Numbered from the stretch's first letter, positions 25,442 through 33,991 are shown. The stretch is 64,000 bases of DNA from Dermabacter indicis (GCA_001403775.1 CYUG01000013.1:86075-150074), one strand, 5' to 3'. Numbers and translations are program-made. The notes: generated by a model from the letters alone, not told the origin.

Positions 25442-25477
25442 TTGGTGGCAGGCCGGAACTCTCGTAGATTTATGGCC
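25442..25477 (+). promoter_or_regulatory. Promoter of the MetE-like gene (leaderless)
   Basis: TTGGTG (25442-25447), a 17-bp spacer and TAGATT (25465-25470) form a promoter whose start point falls 7 nt later, on the ATG at 25478. Confidence 0.65.
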
Positions 25478-26701
25478 ATGACAGAGATTCTCACCACACA
25501 CGCGGGCTCGCTTCCGCGCACCAAGGAACTGATCGACGCGAACTACAACAGGGAACTCGAGGCCGACGGCTTCACCCCTAAGAAGTCGCCTGAGTTTGAG
25601 CGCGTTCTCGCGGACGCGGTCGATGACGTCGTTGCTCGCCAGAAGGACATCGGTATTTCCGTGCCGGGCGATGGCGAATACGGCAAGGCGATGGGCTCGG
25701 CCATCAACTACGGCTCGTGGTGGTCGTACATTTACGACCGCACCGAGGGGCTTGAGCTCACGGGAACCGACTTCTTCAACGCCGAGCCGCATCGAAGCGA
25801 GCCGGGCAACATCGTGCTCACGAGCTTCGATGATCGCCGCGACCGCAGTCTCTTCCCCGGTGCCTACGCTGACCCGGTTACGGGTGTTCCCACGACTAAC
25901 GACAAGCCGGAAACCTTCATCATCCCCGCGGCCACCGGCAAGGTAGCGTTCTCCGAGCTCGGCAAGGAGCTGTGCGCGAACGACATCACGAACTTCTCGC
26001 ACGCACTTGAGAAGTCGGGCTATAAGCAGGGCTACCTCTCGACCCTTTCGCCGGGCTCGGGCGCGCGCATCCACGACGAGTACTACGGCGACCCGGACGC
26101 GTTCCTCGATGCGTGGGTTGACGTGATGCGCCCCGAATACAAGGCCATCACCGATGCGGGCATCCAGATCCAGATCGATGACCCGTCGCTTGCCGAGAAC
26201 TTTGACCAGATCAATCCCGAGCCAAGCGTTGAGGACTACCTCGCGTTCACGAAGAAACGCGTGGAGGCGATCAACCGCGCGATCGACGGTATCCCGCGCG
26301 AACTCGTGCGCCTGCACACGTGCTGGGGTTCGTGGCACGGACCACACGTCACGGACTTCGAGTTCAAGTACCTCGCGGAGCTCATGCTCGAGGTCAACGC
26401 AAAGTACTACTCGTTCGAGGCGGCGAACGTGCGCCACGAGCACGAGTGGGTCGTGTGGAAGGACGTCACGCTCCCCGAGGATTGCGTGATCGTGCCCGGT
26501 ATCGTGTCGCACTCGACGAACGTCGTGGAGCACCCGGAGCTTGTCGCGCAGCGCATCGAGCGATTCGCCGACATCGTGGGTCCCGAGCGTGTGATCGCCT
26601 CGACCGACTGTGGTCTCGGCGGCCGAATCCACCCGGAGATCGCTTGGGCGAAGCTCGAGTCGCTCGTGGAGGGCGCGGGTATTGCTTCGGCGAAGTACTG
26701 A
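25478..26701 (+). CDS. Stand-alone cobalamin-independent methionine synthase (MetE C-terminal-like) protein
   Basis: 407-residue barrel related only to the catalytic C-terminal half of MetE. The zinc ligands used to activate homocysteine thiol are present: His and Cys in LHTCWGSWHG, Glu in YSFEAANVRHE, and Cys in STDCGLGGR. The N-terminus is the family's TTHAGSLPRT. The N-terminal half of full MetE, needed for methyltetrahydrofolate-polyglutamate binding, is absent, so the methyl donor may differ; I do not assign metE. The start at 25478 follows from the leaderless promoter; ATG 25472 is 2 codons earlier. It lies after the glycine cleavage genes but behind its own promoter and a strong terminator. 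Confidence 0.82.
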   Translation: MTEILTTHAGSLPRTKELIDANYNRELEADGFTPKKSPEFERVLADAVDDVVARQKDIGISVPGDGEYGKAMGSAINYGSWWSYIYDRTEGLELTGTDFFNAEPHRSEPGNIVLTSFDDRRDRSLFPGAYADPVTGVPTTNDKPETFIIPAATGKVAFSELGKELCANDITNFSHALEKSGYKQGYLSTLSPGSGARIHDEYYGDPDAFLDAWVDVMRPEYKAITDAGIQIQIDDPSLAENFDQINPEPSVEDYLAFTKKRVEAINRAIDGIPRELVRLHTCWGSWHGPHVTDFEFKYLAELMLEVNAKYYSFEAANVRHEHEWVVWKDVTLPEDCVIVPGIVSHSTNVVEHPELVAQRIERFADIVGPERVIASTDCGLGGRIHPEIAWAKLESLVEGAGIASAKY

Positions 26702-26730
26702 GGTCAAGAGCGAGAAATCGCGAAATATCC

Positions 26731-26760
26731 GGGGGCGTGACGCGTAGCGTTCACGCCCCC
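26731..26760 (+). terminator. Hairpin after the MetE-like gene
   Basis: GGGGGCGTGA (26731-26740) pairs with TCACGCCCCC (26751-26760), a perfect 10-bp stem with a 10-nt loop. A T-rich tail is missing. Confidence 0.65.
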
Positions 26761-26812
26761 GTTACGTGTGGGACACGTGTCTTTCCCACGGCCGTTGCTC
26801 CGGCGGGGCACA

Positions 26813-27961
26813 ATGGCAATCGTGAAAATCCTGGTTGTTGCCGAATCGTTCCTTCCGCACATGAATGGCGTCACCAACTCTGTGCTTCGGGTTGTCGAGT
26901 GCTTTGCGCGCTCCGGCCATGAGGTGAGGATCGTCGCCCCCGGCGCCCCCGGCATCCCGAACGAGCTGGCGTTCGGCGCGGCGCGCGTGCCGATCATCCC
27001 CGTTCTGTCCTTGCCCATGGTGGGCTACGGCCAGGTGCGCATGAGCGCGACCACGAACTACCGCATTCGCTCGATCATCGACGACTTCCACCCTGACGTC
27101 GTGCATCTCGCGTGCCCGGCGCTTCTTGGCAACGCAGCTTCGAAGGCCGCCGTGAAGCGAGGCATCCCCACGGTTGCGATTTACCAGACCGACCTTCCTG
27201 GCTACACCCGCAAATACGGTGCGCCAGTTCTTGAGGAAGCGATGTGGATGTTCCTTCGCGATATCCACAACCGCTGCGAGGTCAACCTCGCGCCTTCTTC
27301 GAGCACGCGCAACCAGATCGTCGAGCACGGCATTGAACGCGTGCAAATCTGGCGACGTGGGGTGGATACCTCGCAGTTCTCGCCCACGCGCCGCAATGAA
27401 AATCTCCGCAAGCGCCTCGCCCCGAACGGCGAGAAGCTCGTCGTGTACGTTGGCCGCCTTGCCGCCGAAAAGCAGGTCGATGACCTTGCGGTTCTCGAGT
27501 CAATGCCGAATGTGCGTCTCGTGATCGTGGGGGAGGGGCCGCTCGAAGCGCAACTTCGTTCCGCTATGCCAAGCGCGTACTTCGCGGGCTTCAAGAAAGG
27601 CGCCGAACTCGCGGAGATCGTCGCCTCGTGCGACCTGTTCGTGCACACGGGTGAGCTCGAGACGTTCTGCCAGACGATCCAGGAAGCCATGGCTTCCGGG
27701 CTTCCCGCGATCGCGCCCCGCTCGGGCGGCCCGATCGACCTCATCGACCATTCGCGCACGGGCTGGCTTTACACGCCCGGCAAGCTCGAGGAGCTTCGCG
27801 CGTACGTCGAGGATCTCCTTGGCGACGACACGAAGCGCGAGCACTTCGCCGTGGCCGCACAGGAGTCGGTGCGCCAGCGCACGTGGCCCGTGCTCGCTGA
27901 GCAGCTGCTCGGCTTTTATCGTGAGGCCGCGCGTCTTCACGAGGCAGCGCACGCTGCCTGA
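26813..27961 (+). CDS. GT4 glycosyltransferase, MgtA/PimB-like mannosyltransferase family
   Basis: About 382 residues of GT-B fold. The donor-side N-terminus is VVAESFLPHMNGVTNSV, and the EX7E motif is in ETFCQTIQEAMASGLPAI. The inserted YQTDLPGYTRKYG and RRGVDTSQFSP match the actinobacterial GDP-mannose-dependent alpha-mannosyltransferases that act on phosphatidylinositol or glucuronosyl-diacylglycerol. The exact acceptor is unknown. The start is uncertain: ATG 26813 is used, but a CACAAT box ends 7 nt before GTG 26822, which would give a leaderless start three codons later. A small hairpin follows at 27962-27980. Confidence 0.85.
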   Translation: MAIVKILVVAESFLPHMNGVTNSVLRVVECFARSGHEVRIVAPGAPGIPNELAFGAARVPIIPVLSLPMVGYGQVRMSATTNYRIRSIIDDFHPDVVHLACPALLGNAASKAAVKRGIPTVAIYQTDLPGYTRKYGAPVLEEAMWMFLRDIHNRCEVNLAPSSSTRNQIVEHGIERVQIWRRGVDTSQFSPTRRNENLRKRLAPNGEKLVVYVGRLAAEKQVDDLAVLESMPNVRLVIVGEGPLEAQLRSAMPSAYFAGFKKGAELAEIVASCDLFVHTGELETFCQTIQEAMASGLPAIAPRSGGPIDLIDHSRTGWLYTPGKLEELRAYVEDLLGDDTKREHFAVAAQESVRQRTWPVLAEQLLGFYREAARLHEAAHAA

Positions 27962-27980
27962 CCCTCACCCCGCATGAGGG
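27962..27980. terminator. Small hairpin between convergent genes
   Basis: CCCTCA (27962-27967) and TGAGGG (27975-27980) form a 6-bp stem right after the glycosyltransferase stop. It may act as a weak bidirectional terminator toward the convergent amidotransferase gene. Confidence 0.4.
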
Positions 27981-28038
27981 CGGAGGTAGCGGCGTGAGTT
28001 TCGCCGAAAAGCGCCTTCGCTCGGTATTTTCTCCACCC

Positions 28039-28815
28039 TCAGGTGTGGGGAGCGCAGGCGACAACGTCCACAAAAGCCTCGAGTAGTCGCAGGGCGGCGT
28101 CGGAACCGTTGCCCGAACCACGCCACCGCTCGATCTCGCGCGCGAATGATCCGGATTCCCGATCGCGTGGCGTTAGTGCGCTCGTGGTGGCCCACCTTGT
28201 CGCAATCGCGGGTGTGATCTCGGGGTGGAACTGCACGCCCCACGCGGCTTCGCCCACACGAAAGGCTTCGAGTCGGCCGTCCGAGTCGAGAGCGAGGGGA
28301 GTGATCGGGGCACCGGTCGAGCTTGCAGCCGGAAGCGCCGAGACCTCGTCCTGGTGCCATTGGAAGGCACGGAACGCCTCGTTCGGGGAGCGGAGCCCGG
28401 CGCGGGCAAAGAGCGGGTCGCGTGCGGCAGCTGGCTCCGGCACCACTTCGCACAGTCCGACGGCAGGCTTGGGCCTCCGCGTGATCTTTCCGCCAAGCGC
28501 GGCTCCGAGTAGTTCTTCGCCGAGGCAAATCCCGAAGAGAGGGAACCCGCTCTCGACGGCGTCGAGGCACAGTGCGCGACACGGCGAGAGCCAGTCGTAG
28601 CGCTCATCCTGGAGGGGGCCGGGACCACCGCCGAGAATGACGAGGCCTCGCGAGTTCGCTTCGATGCTCTCGAGTGAGGGGAGCTTTTCGCCCCTGTACG
28701 GCCGCACGAGCGTGAGCGCGAGACCCACCCTGTCAGCGAGGCCCTCGAGCATGCCTGGTGGGCAATCATCTTCGTGCTGAATGACCGTGAGCGATGCGCG
28801 CGCGTTTTTCACCAT
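28039..28815 (-). CDS. Class I glutamine amidotransferase-like protein
   Basis: 258 residues with the GATase-1 triad: nucleophile Cys in LFGICLGEELLGAALGG and His/Glu in WGVQFHPEIT. The oxyanion region is VILGGGPGPLQDERYDWL. The family includes stand-alone hydrolases for gamma-glutamyl compounds and GMP-synthase-like domains, and the partner or substrate is not evident. The start at ATG 28815 is chosen because TATAAC (minus strand, 28827-28822) lies 6 nt before it. An in-frame ATG at 28872 would put the promoter inside the gene. It is divergent from the small membrane gene. Confidence 0.82.
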   Translation of the reverse strand: MVKNARASLTVIQHEDDCPPGMLEGLADRVGLALTLVRPYRGEKLPSLESIEANSRGLVILGGGPGPLQDERYDWLSPCRALCLDAVESGFPLFGICLGEELLGAALGGKITRRPKPAVGLCEVVPEPAAARDPLFARAGLRSPNEAFRAFQWHQDEVSALPAASSTGAPITPLALDSDGRLEAFRVGEAAWGVQFHPEITPAIATRWATTSALTPRDRESGSFAREIERWRGSGNGSDAALRLLEAFVDVVACAPHT

Positions 28816-28942
28816 GCCCCCGTTATACAGGAGACAATCGCCAGGGGATGCACTTGGAGGACTTTCGGCCATCGTTTAGACTGGCAACGCGGCGGCTAAT
28901 CTTTGTTGCCGCCATCCCAACCAGAACAGCATGGAGAAAAGC

Positions 28943-29167
28943 GTGACCCAGCACAACGACGCCGCGGCAAGCAACGAAACCTCGCAGGGCAACAACCTCG
29001 CCTTCTCGATCATCGTCACCGCGCTCGTCTTCCTCCTTTTCGCTGGCGGCCTCTACGTCATGAGCCTCTACACGCTCGCACCGATCTGGTTCGTCGTGGG
29101 ACTTGCCATGTCGATCGTCGCGCTCTTCATTGCGTTTGACATCATTCCGCGCTTTTTCACGAAGTAA
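28943..29167 (+). CDS. Small two-helix membrane protein of unknown function
   Basis: 74 residues. A polar N-terminal segment (about 20 residues, Asn/Ser/Thr rich) is followed by two hydrophobic helices, FSIIVTALVFLLFAGGLYVM and WFVVGLAMSIVALFIAFDII, and a short basic end. I do not recognise the family. GTG 28943 is used because GGAG at 28933-28936 is well placed; ATG 28931 in frame overlaps that site. A perfect bidirectional terminator follows, shared with deoD. Confidence 0.65.
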   Translation: MTQHNDAAASNETSQGNNLAFSIIVTALVFLLFAGGLYVMSLYTLAPIWFVVGLAMSIVALFIAFDIIPRFFTK

Positions 29168-29182
29168 TATCGCTCGCGTAAA

Positions 29183-29218
29183 GCGAAAGGCCTCGGCGCA
29201 GGTGCCGAGGCCTTTCGC
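29183..29218. terminator. Bidirectional terminator
   Basis: Perfect 15-bp stem (29183-29197 with 29204-29218) and 6-nt loop between convergent genes. Its A-rich and T-rich arms suit termination in both directions. Confidence 0.85.
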
Positions 29219-29235
29219 ATGCAAGGAAAAAGTCG

Positions 29236-29958
29236 CTACTGCGCGCGCTTCTTGTCGAAGGCAACGACAGCCTCGAGAGCCATGACGATCATCGAATCGA
29301 AGGTCTCCTGACGCTCCTGGGCGCTCGTCTCTTCACCGGTGAGAATGTGATCGGAGATCGTGCACACGGAAAGGGCCTTGCGACCGAACTGCGCGGCAAG
29401 CGTGTAGAGGGCCGCGGTTTCCATTTCGACACCGAGCACACCGTAGTCTGCGAGGGTTTCCGTGATCGGCTTCGGATTGTAGAACTGATCTGCCGAGAAC
29501 AGCCCACCCACGCGGTAGGGGAGGTTCTTCTCTTCGGCGGCTTCGACCATGAGGCGCATGAGTTCGAAGTCGGCGGCGGGGGCGTACGTGACATCGCCGA
29601 AGCGTGCACGGTTCATCGACGAGTCGGTGCTCGCAACGTTCGCGATCACGACGTCGCGCACCTTGACGTCGGGCGCCATGCCGCCCGCGGTACCTACACG
29701 GATGATGGCCTGAACGTTGTAGTCGTTCATGAGTTCGTGCGCGTAGATCGCCATCGAGGGCTGCCCCATGCCTGAGCCCTGAACGCTCACGCGCACACCC
29801 TTGTAAGTGCCGGTGTAGCCGAGCATGCCGCGAACCTCGTTGTAGAGTTCCGGGTCCTCGAGGAACGTTTCCGCGATCCACCTCGCGCGATACGGATCGC
29901 CGGGGAACAGAACGTAAGGTGCGATGGCGCCTTCGGGAGCATTAATATGAGTAGACAT
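29236..29958 (-). CDS. deoD: Purine-nucleoside phosphorylase, DeoD type
   Basis: 240-residue hexameric-type phosphorylase that splits purine (deoxy)nucleosides to base and (deoxy)ribose-1-phosphate. Motifs are [38 protein letters not shown] (phosphate site), [24 protein letters not shown] (Met-Glu ribose site) and the catalytic Asp in [16 protein letters not shown] (minus strand, 29970-29965) sits 6 nt before the ATG, so the mRNA is probably leaderless. It is divergent from the MFS gene, with start codons only 29 bp apart, so the two promoters must overlap the neighbouring 5' ends. Confidence 0.94.
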   Translation of the reverse strand: MSTHINAPEGAIAPYVLFPGDPYRARWIAETFLEDPELYNEVRGMLGYTGTYKGVRVSVQGSGMGQPSMAIYAHELMNDYNVQAIIRVGTAGGMAPDVKVRDVVIANVASTDSSMNRARFGDVTYAPAADFELMRLMVEAAEEKNLPYRVGGLFSADQFYNPKPITETLADYGVLGVEMETAALYTLAAQFGRKALSVCTISDHILTGEETSAQERQETFDSMIVMALEAVVAFDKKRAQ

Positions 29959-29987
29959 GCCTTTAGCCTACGGCGTTTGGAGATGGG

Positions 29988-31313
29988 ATGCCCGAGACAT
30001 ACGTGATCGATCGCGAGGCGGTTCGCGCGCGATGGGCGGTGTCGCTCGTTTTTCTTCTCAACGGTGTGAGCTTCTGCGCGATTCTTCCGCGCTATCCCGA
30101 GATCGTGCGTCAGCTCGGTATCAGTAATACCGAGCTCGGTCTTGCCGTGGGACTCGGACCCCTTGGCGGCCTCGCGTTTGGCTTGCTTGCCGCGCCGATC
30201 ATGAAGAAGATCGGTTCGGGAAAAACCGCGGTCGTTTTCCAGATCCTCGCCTCGAGCGCGCATCTGCTGATCTACCTCTCACCGAGCTGGGGTGTTCTCG
30301 CCCTTGGCTTCGTGCTCGCGATGAGCTTCGATGCCATTACGGATATCGCACAAAACGCCCATGGCATGCGGGTCGAGCGCCGCTACCGCCGCTCGATCAT
30401 CAACAGCTTCCACGGATTTTGGTCCCTCGGCGCCGTGCTCGGTGGCGTGATCGGCTCCATCTGTGCCCAGTTTGCTGTTCCGCTCGCCTGGCAGGGATGG
30501 GGCGGTCTCCTTCTTTTCGGTGCCATCGCCATCGCGAACTTCCCGTTCCTTCTCAAAGGATCCGACGCCACTGAGCGGATCAAAGAAGTTTCAGCGCCCA
30601 GTGCCTCTTCCGCCAATGAAGCCCCGGCTGATCTCATGGGTGAGACCAGCGGGGACCCCCTCCTTGAAAGCACCCCTGCACAACGCGGAAAGCTCGGGGC
30701 CCTCGCACTTCTCGGGGCGCTCGGTATGGTGCTCGTGTTCGCGGGATCGACCGAGGATGCCGGCAGCACGTGGGGCGCGCTCTTTATGACGCATACGTTT
30801 GATGCCACGCCGTTCGTGGCTGGCCTCGCCTTCGTGGCTCTGCAGGGCGCTCAGATGGTTGGCCGATTTGTCGGCGACCCGATTGTGGATGCGTGGGGCG
30901 ACCGCACAACCGCACGCGTAGGTGCGGTGATCTCCTTCGTGGGCATGACGTTCATGCTTGTGTGGCCGAACGCCGTGACCGCCGTCATCGGCTTCGCCGC
31001 TGCGGGCTGGGGCGTGGCGACGCTCTTCCCGGCGGTATTTCGCGCGGGCGACAATGTTGAAGAACTCGGCCACGGGGTCGGTATCACCGCTGTTGGCTGG
31101 TTTGCTCGACTGGGCTTCCTTGCCGCCCCGCCAATCGTGGGCTGGCTCGCCGACCTCTTTACGTTGCGCTACGCCCTCGCGCTCGTTCCGCTCTATGCGG
31201 TGGGAATCCTCCTTTTCTCGGGAGCGCTCGAAGACACCACGAAGGCCGACAAGCAGGAGAGCCCTGCGCACGAGATGGGGACCGGGCAAGCGTCGGACCC
31301 CTCCCGCCCCTAG
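29988..31313 (+). CDS. Major facilitator superfamily transporter
   Basis: 441 residues with 12 predicted helices split by a long polar loop (about residues 190-235, rich in Ser/Glu/Pro). The first half resembles the FucP/sugar-efflux-like branch (ILPRYPEIVRQLGISNTELG, MRVERRYRRSIINSFHGFWS). The substrate is unknown. The C-terminal tail ends GQASDPSRP, part of which is encoded by an exact copy of the dispersed 12-mer (31286-31297). Its TAG stop shares the tetranucleotide CTAG (31310-31313) with the convergent YciO gene. Confidence 0.85.
   Translation: MPETYVIDREAVRARWAVSLVFLLNGVSFCAILPRYPEIVRQLGISNTELGLAVGLGPLGGLAFGLLAAPIMKKIGSGKTAVVFQILASSAHLLIYLSPSWGVLALGFVLAMSFDAITDIAQNAHGMRVERRYRRSIINSFHGFWSLGAVLGGVIGSICAQFAVPLAWQGWGGLLLFGAIAIANFPFLLKGSDATERIKEVSAPSASSANEAPADLMGETSGDPLLESTPAQRGKLGALALLGALGMVLVFAGSTEDAGSTWGALFMTHTFDATPFVAGLAFVALQGAQMVGRFVGDPIVDAWGDRTTARVGAVISFVGMTFMLVWPNAVTAVIGFAAAGWGVATLFPAVFRAGDNVEELGHGVGITAVGWFARLGFLAAPPIVGWLADLFTLRYALALVPLYAVGILLFSGALEDTTKADKQESPAHEMGTGQASDPSRP
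31277..31301. repeat. 12-mer exact copy (31286-31297) inside a hairpin
   Basis: GGGGACCG (31277-31284) faces CGGACCCC (31294-31301) with one A-A mismatch. TCCGACGCTTGC, on the minus strand, covers the loop and right arm. It lies in the last codons of the MFS gene. Confidence 0.7.
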
Positions 31314-31930
31314 GCGAACTCGGCCGTAGCGTCCGCGCCCTCGCGAAGGACGCGCGGAACATCGTCAGTGAGATCGATGATGCTCGTGGGCTCCGTACCC
31401 GTGACCTCGCCGTCGATAATCGCGGGGATGAGGTGCCCGATGCGATTTTCGACGATCCACGACTCCGTGAGAACTTCGCTCTCACCGGGCATGATGAGGC
31501 TCGAACTCATGAGCGGCTCCCCGAGCGCGTCCACGATCGCGCGCGCAACCGCATGATCGGGAATGCGCGCACCGATCGTGTGTTTTTTCGGGTGGAGCAT
31601 GCGGCGCGGGAGTTCCTTCGTGGCGGGCATGATGAACGTGTAGGGGCCGGGCGTGTGCGCCTTGAGGAGGCGGTAGTTCGGGTTCGAGATCCGCACGTAC
31701 GTTCCGAGCTGCGCAAACTCACTGCACATCACTGTGAAGTGGTGGTCCTTACCGGTGTGGCGGATCATGCGAATCTGCTCGAGGGCCTCGTGCGCGCCAA
31801 GGCAACACCCGAGTGCGTACCCCGAATCGGTGGGGTAGGCCAAAAGCTCCCCGTTTTTGAGCCGCTCGACGATGTGGTCGAGCAAACGCTGTTGCGGAGT
31901 GACGGAGTGAAGGGGGATGAGGCGTGCCAT
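31310..31930 (-). CDS. YciO/Sua5-YrdC domain protein (threonylcarbamoyl-AMP synthase family)
   Basis: 206 residues of YrdC fold: GELLAYPTDSGYALGCCLGA, IRHTGKDHHFTVMC (KxR-like positions), PGPYTFIMPATKELPRRM and IGARIPDHAVA. The spacing is of the YciO subgroup, a paralogue of the TsaC/Sua5 enzymes that make threonylcarbamoyl-adenylate for tRNA t6A; YciO's own role is less certain. TAGAGT (minus strand, 31942-31937) lies 6 nt before the ATG, giving a leaderless mRNA, and this -10 overlaps the stop codon of the upstream ANL gene. Its stop overlaps that of the MFS gene. Confidence 0.86.
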   Translation of the reverse strand: MARLIPLHSVTPQQRLLDHIVERLKNGELLAYPTDSGYALGCCLGAHEALEQIRMIRHTGKDHHFTVMCSEFAQLGTYVRISNPNYRLLKAHTPGPYTFIMPATKELPRRMLHPKKHTIGARIPDHAVARAIVDALGEPLMSSSLIMPGESEVLTESWIVENRIGHLIPAIIDGEVTGTEPTSIIDLTDDVPRVLREGADATAEFA

Positions 31931-31939
31931 GCCCCCACT

Positions 31940-33349
31940 CTAGTGCTCGGGCGAGGGTGCGAGTGTGACGTAGCCGTCGGCATCGATCGAGGCGAGAGAG
32001 GGGGTCAGCACCCAACCGTCCGCGCTCAACACGGACGTCGTTTCATCGGGCCGGTTCCAATACCCGTGGAATACCTGAGGTCCCTTAATCATGAGTTTTC
32101 CGACGGTGCCCGGGCCCACCACGTGCCCGCGGTCGTGGACGTCGACGATGCGCACGTCAATCGACGGGAGTGGAGTTCCCACGGTGTGTTCGCGGCCTTC
32201 TTCGGAGGTGCGCAGGAAGACCGCCACTCCTGCTTCTGCGCCACCGTAGCCCACGAGGAGTGGCCAGCCCAGGTCGCGCGCCCAACCGCGCAGACTCGGC
32301 GCATGACCCCTGCCGACTGGGCTCAAGGCGAGGTGAAGCGTGTGGGAGCTGCCCGTCGCGCGTGCGTGCTCGGCGAGGAAACGGAGAACCTCGGTGTCGC
32401 CAGAGACGACCGCGGGAGGATTCTTCTTGAATGCACGTACGAGAGCCGCGCGGTCGAAGCGGGGAAACAAAATCGTATGGCGGCCGTAAAAGAGGCTCGT
32501 CGTCAGAGTATCGGCAATCCCGATCGTGGAGTAGAGCGGCCACAGCGCATAGCCGGTTTCCGTTCCTGCCGGTGCCACCTCGAGGTACTCGAGAAACTGG
32601 TGCGCGAGGGCCGTGAGATTACCGTGAGTGAGCATCGTGCCAAGCGAACTCGCTCGCGTGTGCCCCTCGTACACGAGAGCGGCGAGATCGCTTGGATCCG
32701 GATAGGGATAGTCCTCCGGAAGCGGCGCCGAACCGAGTAGATCCTTGAACTTTGCACGCGTGCCAAATGACAGGGGGAGCTGCGCGGGGGCCTTTGGCGG
32801 GGCCGCGACACGCATCACGCCCTTGCCGCTTGCCTTCGCGATTTCGGCAAGTGCCCCCGTAAAGGTGAGGCGACGCGGCGTCGCCTTGGGGCGTTCCGGA
32901 GCCTGGACGGTGATGACGGTCTTGGGCCGCGCTTGTTCATCGAGCCCGGCGAGGGCACTCAGGCGATACTCGGCGATGATGGCAGCGACCGGCGAGTAAT
33001 CAGCAAACTCGCGGCTGAGCCGCATCATGGGCTCGCGATCGGAATGCTGCACGGCAATTGCGCCGATTCGGAGGACGGCGTGGAAAGCGATCACCGCCTC
33101 GATGCTCATGGGCAGAACGATCGCGACGCGATCCCCGGCGCGGATCCCCGAATCCAAGAGCCCCTGCGCGAGTGAGCGAACCCTGCGGCCGAGGAGCCCA
33201 TAGCTCACACGCGTGCCACTCATTTCGATCGCCGTCCGCGAGTGGAAATGCGCGATGGCGAAATCGAGAAGCTCAGAAGCGTTAAGGGGGAGGCGAGGCG
33301 CGCTCATGCGGTGAGCCGGGGCCGAGGCAGGCGGCTGCGCCGAGGCCAT
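31940..33349 (-). CDS. Truncated, motif-poor acyl-CoA synthetase-like (ANL) protein
   Basis: 469 residues that follow the large N-terminal domain of AMP-forming synthetases (AIEMSGTRVSYGLLGRRVRS, GDRVAIVLPMSIEAVIAFHA, KLMIKGPQVFHGYWNRPDET). The catalytic parts are altered: the usual P-loop TSGTTGxPKG is EGHTRASSLG, the A5 motif is GYGGAEAG, and the TGD of motif A7 is TPS in GWVLTPSLASIDADGYV. The protein ends there, without the roughly 110-residue C-terminal lid that carries the catalytic Lys. Only 9 bp separate it from the next gene, so no frameshifted lid is hiding. It is probably a binding or regulatory pseudoenzyme. The start is fixed by AAAGGAGG 6 nt before the ATG. Confidence 0.8.
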   Translation of the reverse strand: MASAQPPASAPAHRMSAPRLPLNASELLDFAIAHFHSRTAIEMSGTRVSYGLLGRRVRSLAQGLLDSGIRAGDRVAIVLPMSIEAVIAFHAVLRIGAIAVQHSDREPMMRLSREFADYSPVAAIIAEYRLSALAGLDEQARPKTVITVQAPERPKATPRRLTFTGALAEIAKASGKGVMRVAAPPKAPAQLPLSFGTRAKFKDLLGSAPLPEDYPYPDPSDLAALVYEGHTRASSLGTMLTHGNLTALAHQFLEYLEVAPAGTETGYALWPLYSTIGIADTLTTSLFYGRHTILFPRFDRAALVRAFKKNPPAVVSGDTEVLRFLAEHARATGSSHTLHLALSPVGRGHAPSLRGWARDLGWPLLVGYGGAEAGVAVFLRTSEEGREHTVGTPLPSIDVRIVDVHDRGHVVGPGTVGKLMIKGPQVFHGYWNRPDETTSVLSADGWVLTPSLASIDADGYVTLAPSPEH

Positions 33350-33503
33350 GAGTGCCCTCCTTTACCGGTGTGAGTGCTGCGAAGCGTGGGCACGCCGCGC
33401 GATCTACGAGTGCAGTTTAGGGAGAAAACCTGCACGTTGACCTCAGGTTTCCCGAGCGTTTCGTGGGCGTGCTCGCGACACGGGGGTGTGCGAGAGTAGC
33501 ACC
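33350..33503. other. Divergent intergenic region, nothing specific seen
   Basis: 154 bp between the ANL-like gene and the S4-domain gene. No convincing small gene or hairpin was found. GAGAGT ends 6 nt before the GTG at 33504 and might be a weak -10. Confidence 0.4.
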
Positions 33504-33935
33504 GTGAAGGAAAATGCGAACTCCGGTGCAGGGAGCGTGCGCCTCGATACGTGGCTGCACGCGGTGCGCCTTTTTAAAACGCGGTCGCTCGCCTCAAGCG
33601 CGATCAAGGCTTCACACGTGCGGGTCGACGGCGAAGTGGTGAAGCCAAGCTTCCGCTTGAGCGTAGGTAGTACCGTCGCGGTGCGGCACCCCGGGTACGT
33701 CAACGAGTACGTGGTCACAAAGCTCCTCGCGAAACGCGTGGGGGCGCCGCTCGCGCGCGAGGCCTACACCGATATTTCCGCTCCTCCGCCACCGCAGCTC
33801 TTCGCCGCCCCTCCTCGGCGCGAGCGCGGAACTGGCCGGCCCACGAAGAAAGAACGCCGCGCTCTTGATCGCCTTCGCGGGCACGAATCGCAAAACGGCA
33901 GATGGACGGCATTTTTTGACGATGATGAAAGTTGA
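33504..33935 (+). CDS. S4-domain RNA-binding protein, Hsp15-like
   Basis: 143 residues. The S4 domain starts VRLDTWLHAVRLFKTRSLAS and includes KASHVRVDGEVVKPSFRLSV, as in the heat-shock protein Hsp15 (HslR/YrfH), which binds stalled 50S subunits carrying nascent chains. A Pro-rich linker and a basic, acidic-ended tail (GRPTKKERRALDRLRG) resemble the Hsp15 C-terminus. GTG 33504 is chosen because it brings the S4 domain close to the N-terminus; GTG 33486 in frame is an alternative. Its stop codon lies inside the HAIR operator of clpB, so it sits immediately upstream of a heat-shock gene, which fits its role. Confidence 0.8.
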   Translation: MKENANSGAGSVRLDTWLHAVRLFKTRSLASSAIKASHVRVDGEVVKPSFRLSVGSTVAVRHPGYVNEYVVTKLLAKRVGAPLAREAYTDISAPPPPQLFAAPPRRERGTGRPTKKERRALDRLRGHESQNGRWTAFFDDDES

Positions 33936-33953
33936 GTGGAATACGCTCAACTT
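33929..33953 (+). promoter_or_regulatory. HAIR element (HspR operator) upstream of clpB
   Basis: AAGTTGAG (33929-33936), 9 nt, CTCAACTT (33946-33953): a perfect inverted repeat matching the actinobacterial HspR-associated inverted repeat (TTGAG-N9-CTCAA core). It overlaps the stop codon of the Hsp15-like gene and lies about 115 bp before clpB, so HspR repression of clpB is expected. Confidence 0.88.
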
Positions 33954-33991
33954 TGCTGGCGTTGCAAGAGGTGTAAGCGTGGAAGCGAGAG

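Noticed and set aside
16827..30560. Further matches to the 12-mer at 16828 (TCCGACGCGTTC), 24545 and 30548
   Set aside because: They share only the TCCGACGC core or lie in conserved codons (gcvP GPGVGP at 24545), so they are likely chance.
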